Part shown: positions 22,846 to 36,412 of the stretch, in pieces
Layout of the letters: each line of letters begins with the position of its first letter
How positions within the stretch are numbered: position 1 is the first letter of the stretch
Assembly: GCA_025526935.1 (NCBI GenBank)
Contig: JAHLKD010000031.1
Location: forward strand, 62,001 to 126,000
Length of the DNA stretch: 64,000 nt
Source: Cladochytrium replicatum
Taxonomy: Eukaryota; Chytridiomycota; Chytridiomycetes; Cladochytriales; Cladochytriaceae
Direction: 5' to 3'
The notes under the pieces: generated by a model
Told to the model about the DNA's origin: nothing
Databases searched by the model: none
What the model saw: only the letters and a program-made list of their open reading frames with translations
Program-made: the position numbers and the translations under genes

Positions 22846-25800
22846 TCATGCGCGGACGGACTGCCGCGGGTCCGTTTGTGCTTGAGCTGCTTTGATACAA
22901 TGGATATGAACAATCGCACCATCAGGGAGTCGCGCAAACTCGGGTGGTTCGCTGATTGCTCGTCCACAGTGATCGCACAAATTTGTTGGAAGTCTTCCAG
23001 CCTTCTCGATTTCGGTCATCAAGAAGGCGGGAATGGAGTCATATCGATCCACCAATTCCTTATTCACCTATTTCAATCATAGGAATATCATTAATTTTGG
23101 GGGCTAATTAGACCAGAACACTTACGCTAAGATTCTGGGCACGATGGAGCGACTTGAGCAATCGGCGTTCCCGCGATTCAGTAAGTCCTCTTCCATGTCC
23201 GTTTGAAATGAAAGGGTACAGCATATCCAATGACCAGTAGTCGGGGATTAATTTCAGAACCTAACACTTTGTTAACAAATGGTCCACAACAAAGATAGAT
23301 CAGTGAAGATACCTGGACCAAATCTAGGTCGCCAGCATACGAGTTCAATAAATGAAGAACTTCTGATGCGTCCTCGTCCCTATTCATAGAATTAAGCATT
23401 TAGACTGAACTTGCTCTCAACTCTCAATACCTCCGATCTGGCCCAAGGTACATTTCAACCAACTTGAACAGAAGAGATTTTCTCAGTTCAATCCTCTGGG
23501 CGTCTGTTGGCTCGACAACAGATGTGTTAACACTCGATCGAACCACTGAACCTGAGGCTGAACGCGAACCCGAAGATAATGGCTTCGCGGGACGGTGTGA
23601 TGTTTTAGATACAATGTATTCTTCGGCACCAGCGTAGTCTCCGAGACTATCGACCAAGATCTTCAGTGCTGAATCGTGTTCGTTCAACTTCAACAGTTTC
23701 AAGCAGCGTAAGCTTATGGTTAGGCAGATTTCAAAAATCCGTTACCTTTCCGTGCAGCCACGCAGTTTCGGCGAAAAGCCGTGTCTTGCTTGATTTAATC
23801 TCAGCTAGGAGCCTTCGGGGGTCGTAGAAAGTGGTGTTGTGGAGAAAGCCGATGAGCTTGCTACGCGCTGCTGCTCCCGGATCGCCCTGTTTTGATTTCT
23901 GCTGAAGAAAACCAACGAATGTTTGCCGCTGCTCAAGTCGAAGGACACGAAATTCGTTCTCTAATTGGATAATGTTCGTAAGTACATCAGTAATGATCCC
24001 TTGAGACTATGCAATTCAAAACAAACCTGCATCCTCTAGTATTCGCGATGTGCATATTCTCAGAACATCGTCCAAATAGGCCATGAGGAGTTGGTTGTGT
24101 CGTCGTTCATCCTGAGAGGCAACGTCAAAATAGCTCAATCAGTGGGAGGATTCGTACGTTGTATTCGGTTTCCTTGATAAGGTACTCCAAGTATATCAAC
24201 AGAGCGGATTGATTCCGATTCTCAAGATAATCCAGGACCTCGTCGGGGTCAAAAATATCTTTGTTGCTCCCGTCCATGAAGATCTGTCCACCTATGAGAT
24301 TCGATCAAGTGCACAGGAATGTCAAACCTGCACTCCAACTGTTGGATCTTTCTGCAGTACCCAATCCGCATACTTAAGCACAACACTTTTGTCTCGGATC
24401 TCTCTCAGGTAATGCGCAAAAATAGAATCGCCGGGGAAATCCGGATCTTCAAGCTCTCCTGAAGCAATCCTATCATGACAAAATGAGGCTAAGCGAAATT
24501 CATACTATGAAAAAAAACATACTTCATCCAAATCTCGAGCACATTCTCCGACTGTGAATGCCCTTTGTAAAGCAAGCTCAGGGCGTAGTATTTCTATAAT
24601 GAGAAAGGAACGGATGAGCTGTAGGTGATTAAAACAAATGCAAACAGACCTTGCGTTCAGATAGGACAGTTTCACAAATCTCCAAGTCACAAGAGTTATC
24701 TCCAGTGAGGATGGTGTACATCGCCTTTTGATCGCTATCCGCATAAATCTGCAGCAATGCCGAATCTATTTCCTGGAAAGAACATCTTAGGCACGCTTTA
24801 ACAGCCAACACAGGTCAGCCTTACCACTCTTCGTATCGACCCAATTGGCAATTCTCGGACAAAGATAAGGTATTTGAGAATCATTTGCTGGAAGAATAAG
24901 AGTGTAAATATCTACTCCTTCGAGATTCGAGCCGTACTTACAAGTGCATTCTCCACAAGTGCTGCACCAAAAGACGTCAGGGTTGCGTCATCTGCATCAG
25001 GGTAGCTCCGGCGTAAACCTGAGGTCACTTTTCATCTCGTCAGTGGAGTTCAAATTGTGAACGGGTGGACGAACCAACGTCATCAATGGTTCCCGACCAG
25101 TAGGAGTTGGTTCCGCCAGACGACATCAGGCTCAATGTGGATGAAGTCACGCTAGGTACCTTTATGGAAGGTACAGTATTAAGCAGAATCAGAGGGTCCA
25201 ACAAGCCCTTCTGCAGATATACAAGGGCGTCGTCAAACTGAGTCTCACGAAAGAGCATCCCTGCTGCACGTTGATACGTTTGAAGCAGTATTGCTCGCTA
25301 GGCAGTTTAAGCCAAATGCAATTCGAAATCCTCGCAAACTGAGAAACATACCTTCCGATCACCTTCATCGGTTTCACCTTGTGCTATGGACTCTGCGAGC
25401 TTCACAGCTCTCTCAATCTGTGATCCTTCCAGCAGTTCATCGATCTACCTCGACAAAGTCAAAACAAATCACAGGTGGGAAAACGCCACGTACCTGGCCG
25501 TCAATTGATGTCATCCGCAGTCCCACAACTGTTTCCTTACCACAGACTACGACTTGGATCGTTGAAGTAGTCTTGTTTTCGGAGGTTGTGATTTCGTAGC
25601 TGTACGAAGCCTCGACAACGAATCGAGGCTCGACATTTGAGGGTATTGATATGCTTTGTACTTTTTGTTGCGTGTACATGTTGTGAACTTCAACGACGTT
25701 GTTCTTCAACAGCGCGAGAACGTAAGGAGACTGAAATGCTGCGCGAATTTCATTAGCAGCAATCGCGAAACACTACTGATCTGCTCTACCTATTGATTTG

Positions 25801-26956
25801 GGCAGCGACGGCCATTGTAATGTTCCTCGAATCGGGTCCCCATTTGAATTGATGAACACGCCGAGACCGAATTGATTCTGTGCTGTCACAACCAAAAACT
25901 CGTCTTCCCCCACTACCGTCACAAGCGGTCTCATAGCAACACGATCATACGAAAACAACGGTGATACAGTCCCTCGATCCAAGTTAACCATCTTGTATGC
26001 GACTTGATCCGCCAGACAGACTGTGCTTCCATATCTTACCATAGTGATCGCACCGTCTGTCAAGCCAATATCCTCAACTTATCGTCAGCACACGGTTTAA
26101 ATCGCTGAGCAGCCTAATGCTACCTTGTCACCGTGAAAGGTTTCACCCAACATCAATGCATGCAGGACGCGTCTCTTTGCGACACAAATCCGCAATGGAG
26201 ACTCAATCAGCGGGTCCGAACAGAATGTCATCACGCCACGGATCGGGGCAATAACCATCGAGAGTGGAGCAAGCGTTTCGAGATGGAATACGTTGAGGGA
26301 ACCATCTAAACTTAAAACATTGAGATCTCATGATGTCCAACACCCCCACCGAGATCTACCGCAGAGAACCAATAGTTTTCCTTCTGTTGGTACCGCCAAT
26401 ATCCTCTCGATCATCTTCCGACCTAGACCAAGATTTCGTTTCGCTTCGACTTGGAATACAATCTCGGGGTGTTCCTAATGTCATTGCATCAGACACATTT
26501 TCCGACAACTAACCCTAGACCATACATCGGTCCCAGCTTCCTTCGTGGTCATAATGCAATGGAATAAGTTCCCGTCGGATGTTCCAACGTACAAGCTGCT
26601 TCCTACGACGTGAATAGCCATTGCATGAGTGCAAATGGGAGAATCAGCTGAGGGAGAATCAGTCGACATTTGAACCCACCGCACAGCTCCACCGCCTCAA
26701 CGCTTGCACGTCCACCACCCTGCAAGCCAGGAATAGGCGATGTAGGATTGGTTCCTGCACCTGCTTGTGCCTGTGCAGCAAGTTGTTGCGCTCGCTGAAT
26801 AAACGAAATCGGTCGCCCACCTCCTCCACCTTCGGATTCCAAGCTCAACCCCATCGCTAGCGTTACGATTCTGTACGGCTGTATCGATCTTCTAGATCCC
26901 GCAGCTCCTCCGCCCAGTGTCGATGCGCTGGACATTCTCCTATCATTGGAACTCAT
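22846..26956 (-). CDS. VPS3/TGFBRAP1-family endosomal tethering subunit (CORVET)
   Basis: Large tethering protein of early endosomes. The ATG at 26956 opens a low-complexity leader (GGGGGRPISFIQRAQQLAAQ). Next comes a beta-propeller CNH-type domain: HVVGSSLYVGTSDGNLFHC, DGSLNVFHLETLAPLSMVI, YGSTVCLADQVAYKMVN. The middle has the solenoid with RAAGMLFRETQFDDALVYL, SALLQIYADSDQKAMYTIL and KYYALSLLYKGHSQ. The string YADWVLQKDPTVGVQVF is nearly the same as the TGFBRAP1 sequence I recall (YADWVLQKSEEVGVQVF), which favours VPS3/TGFBRAP1 over VPS39. Near the C-terminus LCDHCGRAI and HIHC form the terminal zinc site. Roughly fifteen short introns interrupt it. The exact 3' end is unsure because a coding-like tail in another frame follows to 22623. 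Confidence 0.85.
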
Positions 26957-27180
26957 GCTCGGTGTGCGTCGCGGGAGGGTGCAAAATTAATATTTAATTT
27001 TCTTGAAAAAGAAAGGGTATCGTAAAGTCACAGAGCAAAAAGAAGCTGTACAAGCTTTCCTCCCAAGTTTATTCTCCTCCGCAAACCAACCGCAGTCCGT
27101 AAAATCAACCAATCAATAGAGTATGTGACCATCGGAAATGATTAAAAATATGCTTACCATCCCCTCCCCACTTTCAACCA

Positions 27181-30100
27181 TTATCCAGCTTTCATCTTTC
27201 CACCGGCTTTTCCTCCACGACCTCTCCCCGACGGCTTAATGAGCTTCTTAAACTTTGCAGCTCCAAGCGCCACTGCGAAGGCCGTCCCAACATTTGAAGT
27301 CGATGTCCTCTGATCTGCTCCACTCTCGGCGATCACTTGTGGTTCGTTTAGTTCAGCATTTCCCGCGCCCTGCTCCGAGACCGATCCCCGACGATGAGTG
27401 GGTGACAGTGGAGCTTTAGATACATAAATAAACAGTGTGGAGAAGCGATGGAGCTCTCCACTGGAGTTGTACAATGGCACATGACGGTAACCTAATCAAG
27501 CAAATGGTTAACGCTATCATCATTTCGATCACACTTTGCTTACCTTGCTCAATGGAATTGATGCATATCGTGTAGGTTCCAATAAGATCCGATCCACTTT
27601 TTGCGCCACTATCATACACAGAGAACCTCACAAACGAGAGGTCGGGTTGGTCCACCGGGAATCCAAAGGTTTCTTTCCAGCGGGGGTTGAATCCTACCCT
27701 GATCATCAGCGGATCGAACAGAAACTGGGGAACATCTGTTAATTTACCATTTGACGACACCGCCCGGGTCTTGTAGCGATTGGTGTCCGAATCACTCCCG
27801 TCCAGAACTTCAACTTCAACAAATGGATCCACGATACCAGTCGAGTTCTCTTTGGCTCTTGGAAGCTGCTGCCCCGATATGATTTTGATTGTAAGTTGCA
27901 TCGGCGCAGTGCGAGCTCCACCAGGTTCTCTAAGGTACGCTGGTTTAAGCCGATAACCACAGTGTCCGTTCACAGCGAACATAGCTGTGTTAATCTCCAT
28001 CGAGCGATCTTTTTCGAAATAATATCAATACCGACTTTGCCAGTGAATGAAGGTTTGTTCAATGCTCACCCCACGTTTGGAAATTAAGAGCCACCATCTG
28101 CACACCACCCGCCCACTGTCGAACAGGCTCATAGTTGGAGCTGCTGAATCTAATTGCTTTGGGATAACACCGAACGATCCGCCGACGCGTAAAATTGATC
28201 ATTTTCAATTGCTCCTTTACCACCAAGCGGTCCATCTTGCGCTCAGACAGTGAAACCACCCCACCTTGAACATTTTCATCGAGACCGTTGAAGTGCCGTG
28301 CGCTGATGAAAAGCACGATCAGCTCAGACAGCGCCCGCGCGATCTTGACACGCTTTGGTTCCTTCGGACGCCGGCTCAGAGTTCGCATCTCGTCGGTTGA
28401 GCGCACCCGTTTCAAAGCAGTCGCAGACCCGGACGGAGTCATAGTTGGGAAAGTTGCAGGTGGATTTGCACGGATCGGCAGTGGAACTGACGGTAGATTA
28501 CCCGCTGCTCCATCTGGGAGGCTCACCAAACCTAAACCACTCATTCCTCGGACCACAACACTGCCTCCGTGAGTTTCTTCTTGAAACTCTGGAAGCTGCT
28601 CAACACTCTCTGTATCGGCACCCCTGAACTCGCCATCCGAGTCTTCAGTCAATTCATCATTCGTGGCACCCTCTGGTGTATAGTTGGCATCAGATACCAG
28701 TTCGATGCCTTTCAGAGTGTCAGGTGTAAATCTCTTCGCAAGAAATCCGCTTGAATAGTTTGGTGGTGGTGGAGTGGAACTAATCGCCTTCGAGGAAGAA
28801 GACAAGGAACCAAGGCTATCTGTAGAGATCCCGTTCACAAATCCTCCCTCTGAATAACCCGAATCTTCTTCATCGTCGACATCAGTCTCGTATTCATCTG
28901 AAAGGTAATGGGGAGGCATTCGCTTGCCCTTCTCTGTCGTTAAGTATTGAGACGGAAGATGTTTGCAGCCGAGTGTTACCTTTACCAAAACTCGCTTCAT
29001 CAAGCTCTCCGGGCTGGGATATGAAGATATGTCGCCAACCAAAAGCTGGTCTCCCAACAGCTCTTGCAAAATCTGAGCCATGACCTCTTGTTGCGGCACA
29101 GAGCAATGCATCTCTAGTGACAAGATGATAGGGTACGGCGATGTGACGAAACCGTACGTCGCAATCGCCTCGATTACGTCGCGCAAGAGGATTTTATTCG
29201 TCCTAAAAGTTGCGAGATAAGCAAGGCACGTATGGAACTGGAAAGCACAAATTTAAATGCATTTACAGAACTTACAGTGTCCTCCCGTGGTAGATCACTG
29301 GTTGGTTGTTTGGCCCATCCCAGCAATCCACTGCGAGGTTGCAATGAGAGTCTGTTAGGAATTAGCATAAGGGATTTGAACTCACATTCAACGCAACGAC
29401 ATCCCCGTTGAAGTGCGCGGACATATCCTTCAACAGAGCTTTCTCCAGCGAGCTGGTCCCCAAGCAAATATGTGTTGTGCGAGGAATCGATAAAGTACGA
29501 ACTGAGAGGTTGCGTCATATCCTCGCACACCTCCATCTGGGTTTTGGGAAAGATAGAGTTGTACGTGGAGAGAAGAAACGCGGCAAAATGGTCCATTTCC
29601 ATCCGAGCGCTGGACTGATCACGTTGAGTGTCAGCGGTAGGATTCGACGAGAACTTCTCATAAATTTCTAGCAACCGCTCCTCCTTCCAACTTGTCTGAT
29701 GATTTCGAATAAGAATATACCCAAAAACGAACATACGAAATCCATACCTTTTGAGTGCTCATCATGAAGTTTTTAAACTCTTCAAATGTCAGCGCGAAAA
29801 TCTCTGCTCTGGCAAGCGACGAGAAAATTTCTGCAATCTCTGGCCGGAAACGAATTTGCCTATAGAGCTTTTCAAAGGCCTCGAACGTGAGATTTGTGCC
29901 TTTGGAAACATCCGCGGGTTTGAACATCGCCTTTACTTCCGACTTGGATACGTTCATATTGAGCCGTCGAAGGAGCGTGGTCACTCCATCGAGATTAAGA
30001 CCATCCACCCCGACTTCGGAGTAAAGCGGGGATAAGGCTGGAGATGCAGAGGCTGACCTGTCTCCAGAGGAATATGTTTGCGAAACGACCTCCCGCCACA

Positions 30101-31129
30101 TTCTTCGCAGCCATGCTGCAGTTGATGTGTACAACTGCGCTGGTGAGCTTGTGCGAGTGGGGTGGTTGATTTGTGATAGAAGCATGTACAGTCCAGAAAC
30201 CCACAACGAGCAGGTTTGCCGATCGGGGGCAACTAAAGTTTTTCTCAGCATAAAGTCGAATCATTGAATATTTTTCAATAAATACCAAGATTAAGCATCT
30301 TGTATTCACCGTCTGCGACGTAGATGATGGAGAACGAACGATCCTCGGCATCAGGAAGCTTCCCATGAAACTCAAATGCTTTCGTGTTTTGACCAAGGCG
30401 AATTTCCTTGATGGCGTGGAAGTCGACTACGCAAAGTTATTGTTAGTTGGATCCAAACTCGGCATCGAACGGCATACCAGTAGAAAGGAGACTTTTCTTC
30501 TTGCGAGACTCCCAAGAGATTTGAGGGGGGAAAAGCTCCACCTTTATTAGCCGATCTTCAGGTCGTGAGCTTGCCTTTGTGGGAAGCTTGGTCATTCTTG
30601 TCCCACTGGTCAGCATTCTCTCCAAATCTTCTGGATCTATGTAAAGATATTGTGGAGATGATGGAGATCGTGAAATCGATGAATTGGGTACAGATAGAGG
30701 CGGCGAAGGAGGAACCGAATGCATAGGGATGGGAATTGCTGTAGGTGATGATAATGGTGTAAACGGCGGTGGTAGAATCGGTGGTGGGAGCTGCCACTGA
30801 GTATGGTCATTGTTAAGCAGAACCGGACGGGAATTTGGCGACTGCATGGCCATGTGAGTGTTTGCTAAAAGATTGGAGTCCGAGAATGTGAAGGGTGATT
30901 TTGAAAGCTGCGGAGAGGGAGTATTTGGTGATAAAACGGCGATCTTTGGCGAGCCAGACCTTTGCTTTTCTTCTTCGCTTCCATTTGTCATGCTGTTGAA
31001 GAGTGATGCGAGGGAGCTCCCCGCCGAGATATTTCTCTTTCGCGCGAGCGACAGCGTCATGCTCGGTTGGAGCTGCCGCTGCTGGGTAGGCACAGCTGCA
31101 GCTGGATGAGCATGCTCTTCTGCAGACAT
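27181..31129 (-). CDS. PLC1: Phosphoinositide-specific phospholipase C, delta type
   Basis: Cleaves PIP2 to IP3 and diacylglycerol. Domains in order: a Ser/Pro-rich leader of about 200 residues, a PH-like domain (KAFEFHGKLPDAEDRSFSI, then RQTCSLWVSGLYMLL), EF-hand-like helices (LNMNVSKSEVKAMF, FEEFKNFMMSTQK), X domain, X-Y linker, Y domain and C2. The X domain has SHNTYLLGDQL with the first catalytic His, DCWDGP for calcium, and PVIYHGRTL with the second His. The linker is acidic and Ser-rich. The Y domain has YPKAIRFSSSNYEPVRQW, HCGYRLKPAYL; C2 has IVDPFVEVEVLDG and FNPRWKETFGFPV. The usual LENHCS block reads LEMHCS. The start at 31129 is the first ATG of this frame; an upstream exon joining at about 31170 is possible. 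The tail is Gly/Arg/Lys-rich. Confidence 0.92.
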
Positions 31130-32541
31130 CAGGAATGATTGAACTTGATTCGGCGCCAGCGTTTCTAAGTTGTCTGAATAAGTGGTCAAGGTTTCGGAAT
31201 TGGTTGGTTATTCAAAGCGATATCGGCGATGCAGGTTAAGCATGCACCATTCGACAAGCCTTGAGCATTCCCCCCATGCAAACAACGGTTAGCCGTGCGA
31301 ACGAATCGGTGCGTGATCCGTTCCTTTATCGCCAAAGTTTCTGCGGAGGCCCAAGTTGCACAACGCAGAGCTGCGCCATTTGGGTTGCTGTGCCAACAAA
31401 TATATTTTTATTTATATGGATCACTGAGACAAGATTGTCTGGATCAGGGACGGTGAACCGGTATTTGACACAGAGTGCAGCACTACTTGAAATTCAGAAG
31501 CTTTCGTTACTACCTTTAACCTGCTCTTGTTCGTTATCGGCTTGATTTGCGACCCAATTTTGATTGGTGAGAGACAACTGAAACCTTCTTGGAAGGCATA
31601 TCGCACTTGATGAATATTCGACAGAAATATCTGGAATTTGGGGCTTCAAATGAGCGGAATAGAAATAACGACAAGTTGGAAACATGTGCAAACAGCTGTC
31701 TCTTTGGTTGATAAGCTAAAATATTTGCGCTTATATAAGTTCTGAAGCCCCTGCAAACCAGAAGAAACAGAAAGGAATCTACAGTCTTCCAACGAAGATG
31801 TGCAAAGGAACAAATTCTCTGCAGTTCCCAATGGTGGTGCATCTGGTTACTTGAAAAGAATTAAACCTCAGATTGACGAAGTTAAAAATTATACAAAATG
31901 GCGCTAAAACTGGGGGTAGCACTAAGCATTCTGATCAAGTTCAGATTCCAAGTGTACTGAATGAATAAGCAAGTGCAGTGAACATGGCTCTTTTATGGCG
32001 ATCACAATGTCAATGCTCTTCTTGCAAGTCAAATGGCTCAACCCGGCACACGGCACAGGGCTTGCTCGCCGGTCACCTCAGCAGAAACTGCCGTCGCTTC
32101 CTTTGACGAGGCAACTTTTTTCAAGGCAGATTTCTTCTAAATAGCTTTCTTTTCTGTTCAATAGCGCTGGAAAACTTTCACCGTTGAGAATTATCGTACA
32201 AATGATTCACACCAATCAGTTACCAAAACAAGTCGAAATCAGCTGACAATCAAGATATCAAGATATCGATGGGGATCATAAGCTCAGCTTTAAATTTGTT
32301 ATGCACAACTAGCTAGCTGAATGGACAAAATTCACTTTGTGCAAATAAATATCTTCGAGATGCTGTAAATATGCCCGTTACCTTTGTTTAGCCACAGAGA
32401 AAAATGGTCAGACAGAACACAATTTTACTACCCTCCGTTGCAATTGATCTAGAGCAAACCAATGTCTTATCATTTAGAAGAATCCTTTCTGATTTCAAAA
32501 TAGACATAAATGTTGTCGTTACACCACATCAAGCTTCCCAT
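31130..32541. other. Long intergenic interval, no secure gene
   Basis: About 1.4 kb upstream of the PLC gene and downstream of threonyl-tRNA synthetase. It should hold the PLC promoter and the synthetase 3' UTR. A minus-strand Lys/Ala-rich frame at about 32040-32150 (KKSALKKVASSKEATAV) ends in a stop and may be a leftover exon, but nothing joins to it. Confidence 0.4.
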
Positions 32542-35342
32542 CTAAGCACTAGCTTTAGCCTTATTTGCAACGGATGGTGCTGTCAGCTCCGACCCCACAC
32601 TGCTCTTCGCCTTGGTTTCCTTCAGAACCTTGAACACAGCGATCATCTCGTCCACAGGCACCATAGTCCCACGTCCCTTGTCCTTCTGGTCCTGGTCGCG
32701 GTTTCGCACGTTCACCGCATCGCCTTCCTGCTCCTTCTCTCCAACTACAAACATAAAGTTGAACTGCCCAAGCTCGGCGTTTCGCACCTTTTTCTGCATG
32801 GTCTGGTCGCTCACGTCGGCTTCCACCTCGAACCCGGCATCGAAGAAGCGCTTGGCGACCTTCTCGGCGTAGGCGTTGAAGGCCGGGACGACGGGGATCA
32901 CAATCGCTTGGCGCGGAGAGAGCCAGAATGGCCACTTGCCACCAAAGTGCTCCATCAGTATAGCAGTGCAACGCTCAACGGAACCAAGAATGGCACGGTG
33001 GATCATGACAGGCCGCTGCAGAGGGTTCGCGGGGTCGTTGCTCTGGTATTCGAGACCGAAACGTTCAGGGAGTTGGAAGTCAAGTTGCACGGTGGCGCAC
33101 TGGAACTTTCGCTTGAGAGCATCTTGGATGGTAATGTCGATCTTGGGTCCGTAGAAAGCACCGTCAGCCTCGTTGATGCTCCACTTCTTGCGATCGCCAG
33201 TGAACTTGGTCAAAGCATCGGCGAGGATGGCTTCAGCTTTGTTCCAGGTTTCAAGTTCACCGAGGTACTTCTCCGGGCGGGTGGAGAGTGCCATTTGGAA
33301 AGTGAAGCCAAAGATTCCATAGATGTGGTTGATGAAGTCCATGCATGAGTCCATCTCAACAGCAAGCTACTCAAAACCCTTTATTAGCTATGCCAATCAA
33401 TAGCACACTCATAATTCATACCTGATCCATGGTGCAGAAAATGTGCGCATCGTCTTGCTGGAATCGACGAACTCGAGTGAGTCCACTCAATGCACCAGAG
33501 TACTCATTGCGATGAAGAACACCGAAGTCAGCCATTCGCAGAGGAAGCTCACGGTACGACCGATCTCGGTGCTTAAACATCAGACAATGTCCGGGACAGT
33601 TCATCGGCTTCAAAGCGAACTTCTCCTTCTCAACCTCAAAGCCAAACATGTTCTCTTGGTAGTTTTGCCAGTGTCCCGAGATCTCCCACAACTTGGTGTT
33701 GTACATGTTCGGCGAGATCACTTCTTGGAATCCACGCTTGCGGTATTCATTCTGGAAATTCAAAAGATCAATCAAACATTCGTATGTGGCAATAGAACAA
33801 TGGCACTTACGCGTTGCAATTCAATAAGGGTGTTGTAGATCTTTGCTCCGTGTGGCAGCCAGAACGCAGTTCCTGGGCTTAGTTCGTGGAAGAAGAACAA
33901 TTCTTGCTCCTACAAATTTGTATTTTTAATTCTCCTGATGCTATTTCTCAAATTCGCTATCATTACATACCTGGCCGAGTTTTCTGTGATCACGTTTTGC
34001 AGCCTCTACCATCATTTGCTCCCACTCCTTCAGCTGTTTAGCTTCAGGGAACGAGATTCCATAAATGCGCTGCAGCGAGTCATTCTTTGCGTCGCCGAGG
34101 AAGTAAGAGGACGAATTCTTTTGGGGAAACGATGTCAGCTACAAATCAACCAACAAAACCAACTGTGCTAACCTTGGTGACTTTGAAAGCTTTGATCCTT
34201 CCAGTGTGAGGAACGTGCGGGCCTCTGCACAGGTCGATCAGCGGTCCACAGCGGTAAACGGTACTGGAGGTTCCATCTGGCACTTTGTCGTTGATGAAGC
34301 GCTGCTTGTATTTGTTGTGTTTGAACATCTCAAGCAGTTCTCCCTTAGTCATCAAAAGGCGTTCAAATGGTTGGGCTTCTTTAATAGCCTTTGATGCAAG
34401 CTTCTCCAGGGCAGGGTAATCTGCTTGGGAGGCAGACCTGATAAAAATCATGAGGGACTGACACTCGAAAGCGGGAATATCATCGTACCCTTCCATTCCC
34501 ATCTCGTAGTAGAAGCCGTCTTCAAGAGGGGGACCAAGGCACAAGTGGCACCCCCAGTGCTGTTCGCATGCCTCACCCAAGATGTGCGCAGACGAATGCC
34601 AGAAAACCTGCTTTCCTGCACGTTCGCATGAGAATCGAGTTAAAAATATTTCAATTCTCCTCGAACTCACCATCCTCGTCCTCGAAGGTCAAAATTTCAC
34701 AAGTCGCATCCTTCTCGAACGGCCGAACCAAATCCCACAGCTCGCCATCCACCCGCGAAATGACGGCCTCGTTGCCAAGGGATTTTCGAATCAGTTTTGC
34801 GATATCAAGTGGGGTGGTCTCCCAGGATTTTCCGTCCATGACCCTGCCATCAGGTAAGGTGATCTGGATGGGCACACGGGGTTGCGCTAAAACGTGTGAA
34901 ACGAAGTGAGAAAGAGCACCAGAGTAGTCTGATGAGTTAACGCTTACCGGCAACAAACTCATTGTGCTTCTTCTTCAGCTCATCGAACATAGCAATGCGG
35001 TGAGCAATATACTCTGCCTGGCTCATGCGTAAAGATTCGAATCAATAGGCGGAGAGAATAATGGCAGAAGAAATCGTTTGTAAGATCTTCAGGCAGGAGG
35101 AACAATCTGCTGAAGTAGCAATTCGTCGAGTGCAGTGAGCACCAGATCCTCACCTCAGCTGGGCCTGCAGGCACATCTTTTGACGGAGCGCCTTTGTTGT
35201 CGGCAAGCTTCTTCTCTGAGGGCTTCTTTTCGACAGACTTCTTCTTGTCACCCATGTTTTTGATCACCCGTGGTTTGCAGATGCGTGGCGCTTTTAGCGG
35301 GGAAAATTTGTTGAATCTGAATCCGAGGCATTTGGGAAGCAT
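32542..35342 (-). CDS. THS1: Threonyl-tRNA synthetase, possibly with an alternative mitochondrial start
   Basis: Class II synthetase that charges tRNA-Thr. Domains in order: Lys-rich leader, TGS domain ([18 protein letters not shown]), the SAD editing domain with the HxxxH motif in [18 protein letters not shown] and a conserved Cys in [17 protein letters not shown], then the catalytic core. Core motifs are [75 protein letters not shown], and [15 protein letters not shown]. The anticodon-binding domain ends in Ala/Lys-rich residues. The cytosolic start is [11 protein letters not shown] at 35255. An in-frame ATG at 35342 adds 29 residues ([20 protein letters not shown]...) with many Arg and Lys and no acid, like a mitochondrial presequence. 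Another in-frame ATG lies at 35453. Confidence 0.95.
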
Positions 35343-35553
35343 GTCCCGCTGTGCAATGGGGGACAGCAGACTGTGCGATCTGCGTAGACAGAATCTGAAA
35401 TGATGTCTCCAATTCTGTGGATTATTCTGGTCAACTTCTATCGAGAAGTGCATTAAATGAGGTACACCTCATCAGCGAACGAATAAGAAAATTGAGAAAG
35501 CATGGAAGGTGCAGATCATGCAAAAAGTAACATCCGGGGCTGGACCATCTTCC

Positions 35554-35962
35554 TCAGCAACAGCTTACGGGCGCACCGATCCTAATTGTTGGCATTCCAT
35601 AAGTTTCAGCAAGAGCTTGCTTAGCGTACCGTCCGGCCGCCGCAGCTTCAATTTCGTTCTTCCCCATGTTCTCCCTTCCAACAACCACCGACGGAGACAC
35701 TCTCCACTTGTGCTCCATCACCAAGAACGCCAGCTGCAGAAAGGCACTGGGAACGGCTGAACCGTTGTCCGATATATCGACGTGCACCATTCGAGAATGG
35801 CGTGAACGCGTATGGTCGGATAGGAAGCATCGTGGCATCGTCGTCTTTGTCTTCGCCTGTCAAACTGGGGTCGAGGAATCGCTCGGGCCGAAAAGTCTCA
35901 TAGTCTGGCCCGCAATACGCAAGGTTGTTGTGCAAGGCAATAAGTCTGGTCTGGATCACATG
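35554..35962 (-). pseudogene. P450 C-terminal relic
   Basis: Minus-strand remnant of a P450 unlike the tandem pair. It shows CGPDYETFRPERFLDPS, then YAFTPFSNGARRYIGQRFS. The haem loop FSNGARRYIG has Tyr where the invariant Cys ligand should be. After QRFS the frame shifts: the expected helix continues one frame away as AFLQLAFLVMEHKWRV. No N-terminal P450 exons lie nearby. It is a dead fragment. Confidence 0.8.
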
Positions 35963-36412
35963 CTTATCTAAGTGGTTTATTGGGCCTGGTGTTGTTGGGT
36001 GAATTGATTACCCAGCTTCTGGAATTGGCTGTTTCATCTGATCCTGTGCTAGCCACCTTGGGAAGGAAATGCAGATACTGGGATCTTCAACCACCGTTCA
36101 TTTGTTTTGGGAGCGCACTTACTCTCAGAGGGCATTGGGTATATTACAACTTATTGGTGGCCTGCAACGGCAGCAGTGATTAGCTACTATCCGTGGATTG
36201 GATTGATTTGACCACTTACATTCAGAATCCTTCTTTGAGCTCCTTTTAGTATGGAACTTTTACTGCCGCAAATTTTTTTTTCATCTTCACAATATGTATT
36301 CAGTTTCAACCATAACCAGTAATGCCAAAGTGACACCCATGCCCGTGTTCTACTATCCATAGCACATTCACATAATAAAATTTTATAATATTATAAAGTA
36401 GTTATTTTTCGA
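35963..36412. other. Interval with no recognised gene
   Basis: AT-rich DNA between the P450 relic and the SINE pair. No coding motif was found. Confidence 0.5.

Noticed and set aside
22623-26956. VPS39/Vam6 as the identity of the large tethering subunit
   Set aside because: The YADWVLQK...VGVQVF block matches TGFBRAP1/VPS3 as I recall it, better than VPS39.
32404-33348. Plus-strand open frame of about 314 codons
   Set aside because: It is the exact antisense of the threonyl-tRNA synthetase catalytic and anticodon-binding exon, whose motifs are unmistakable.
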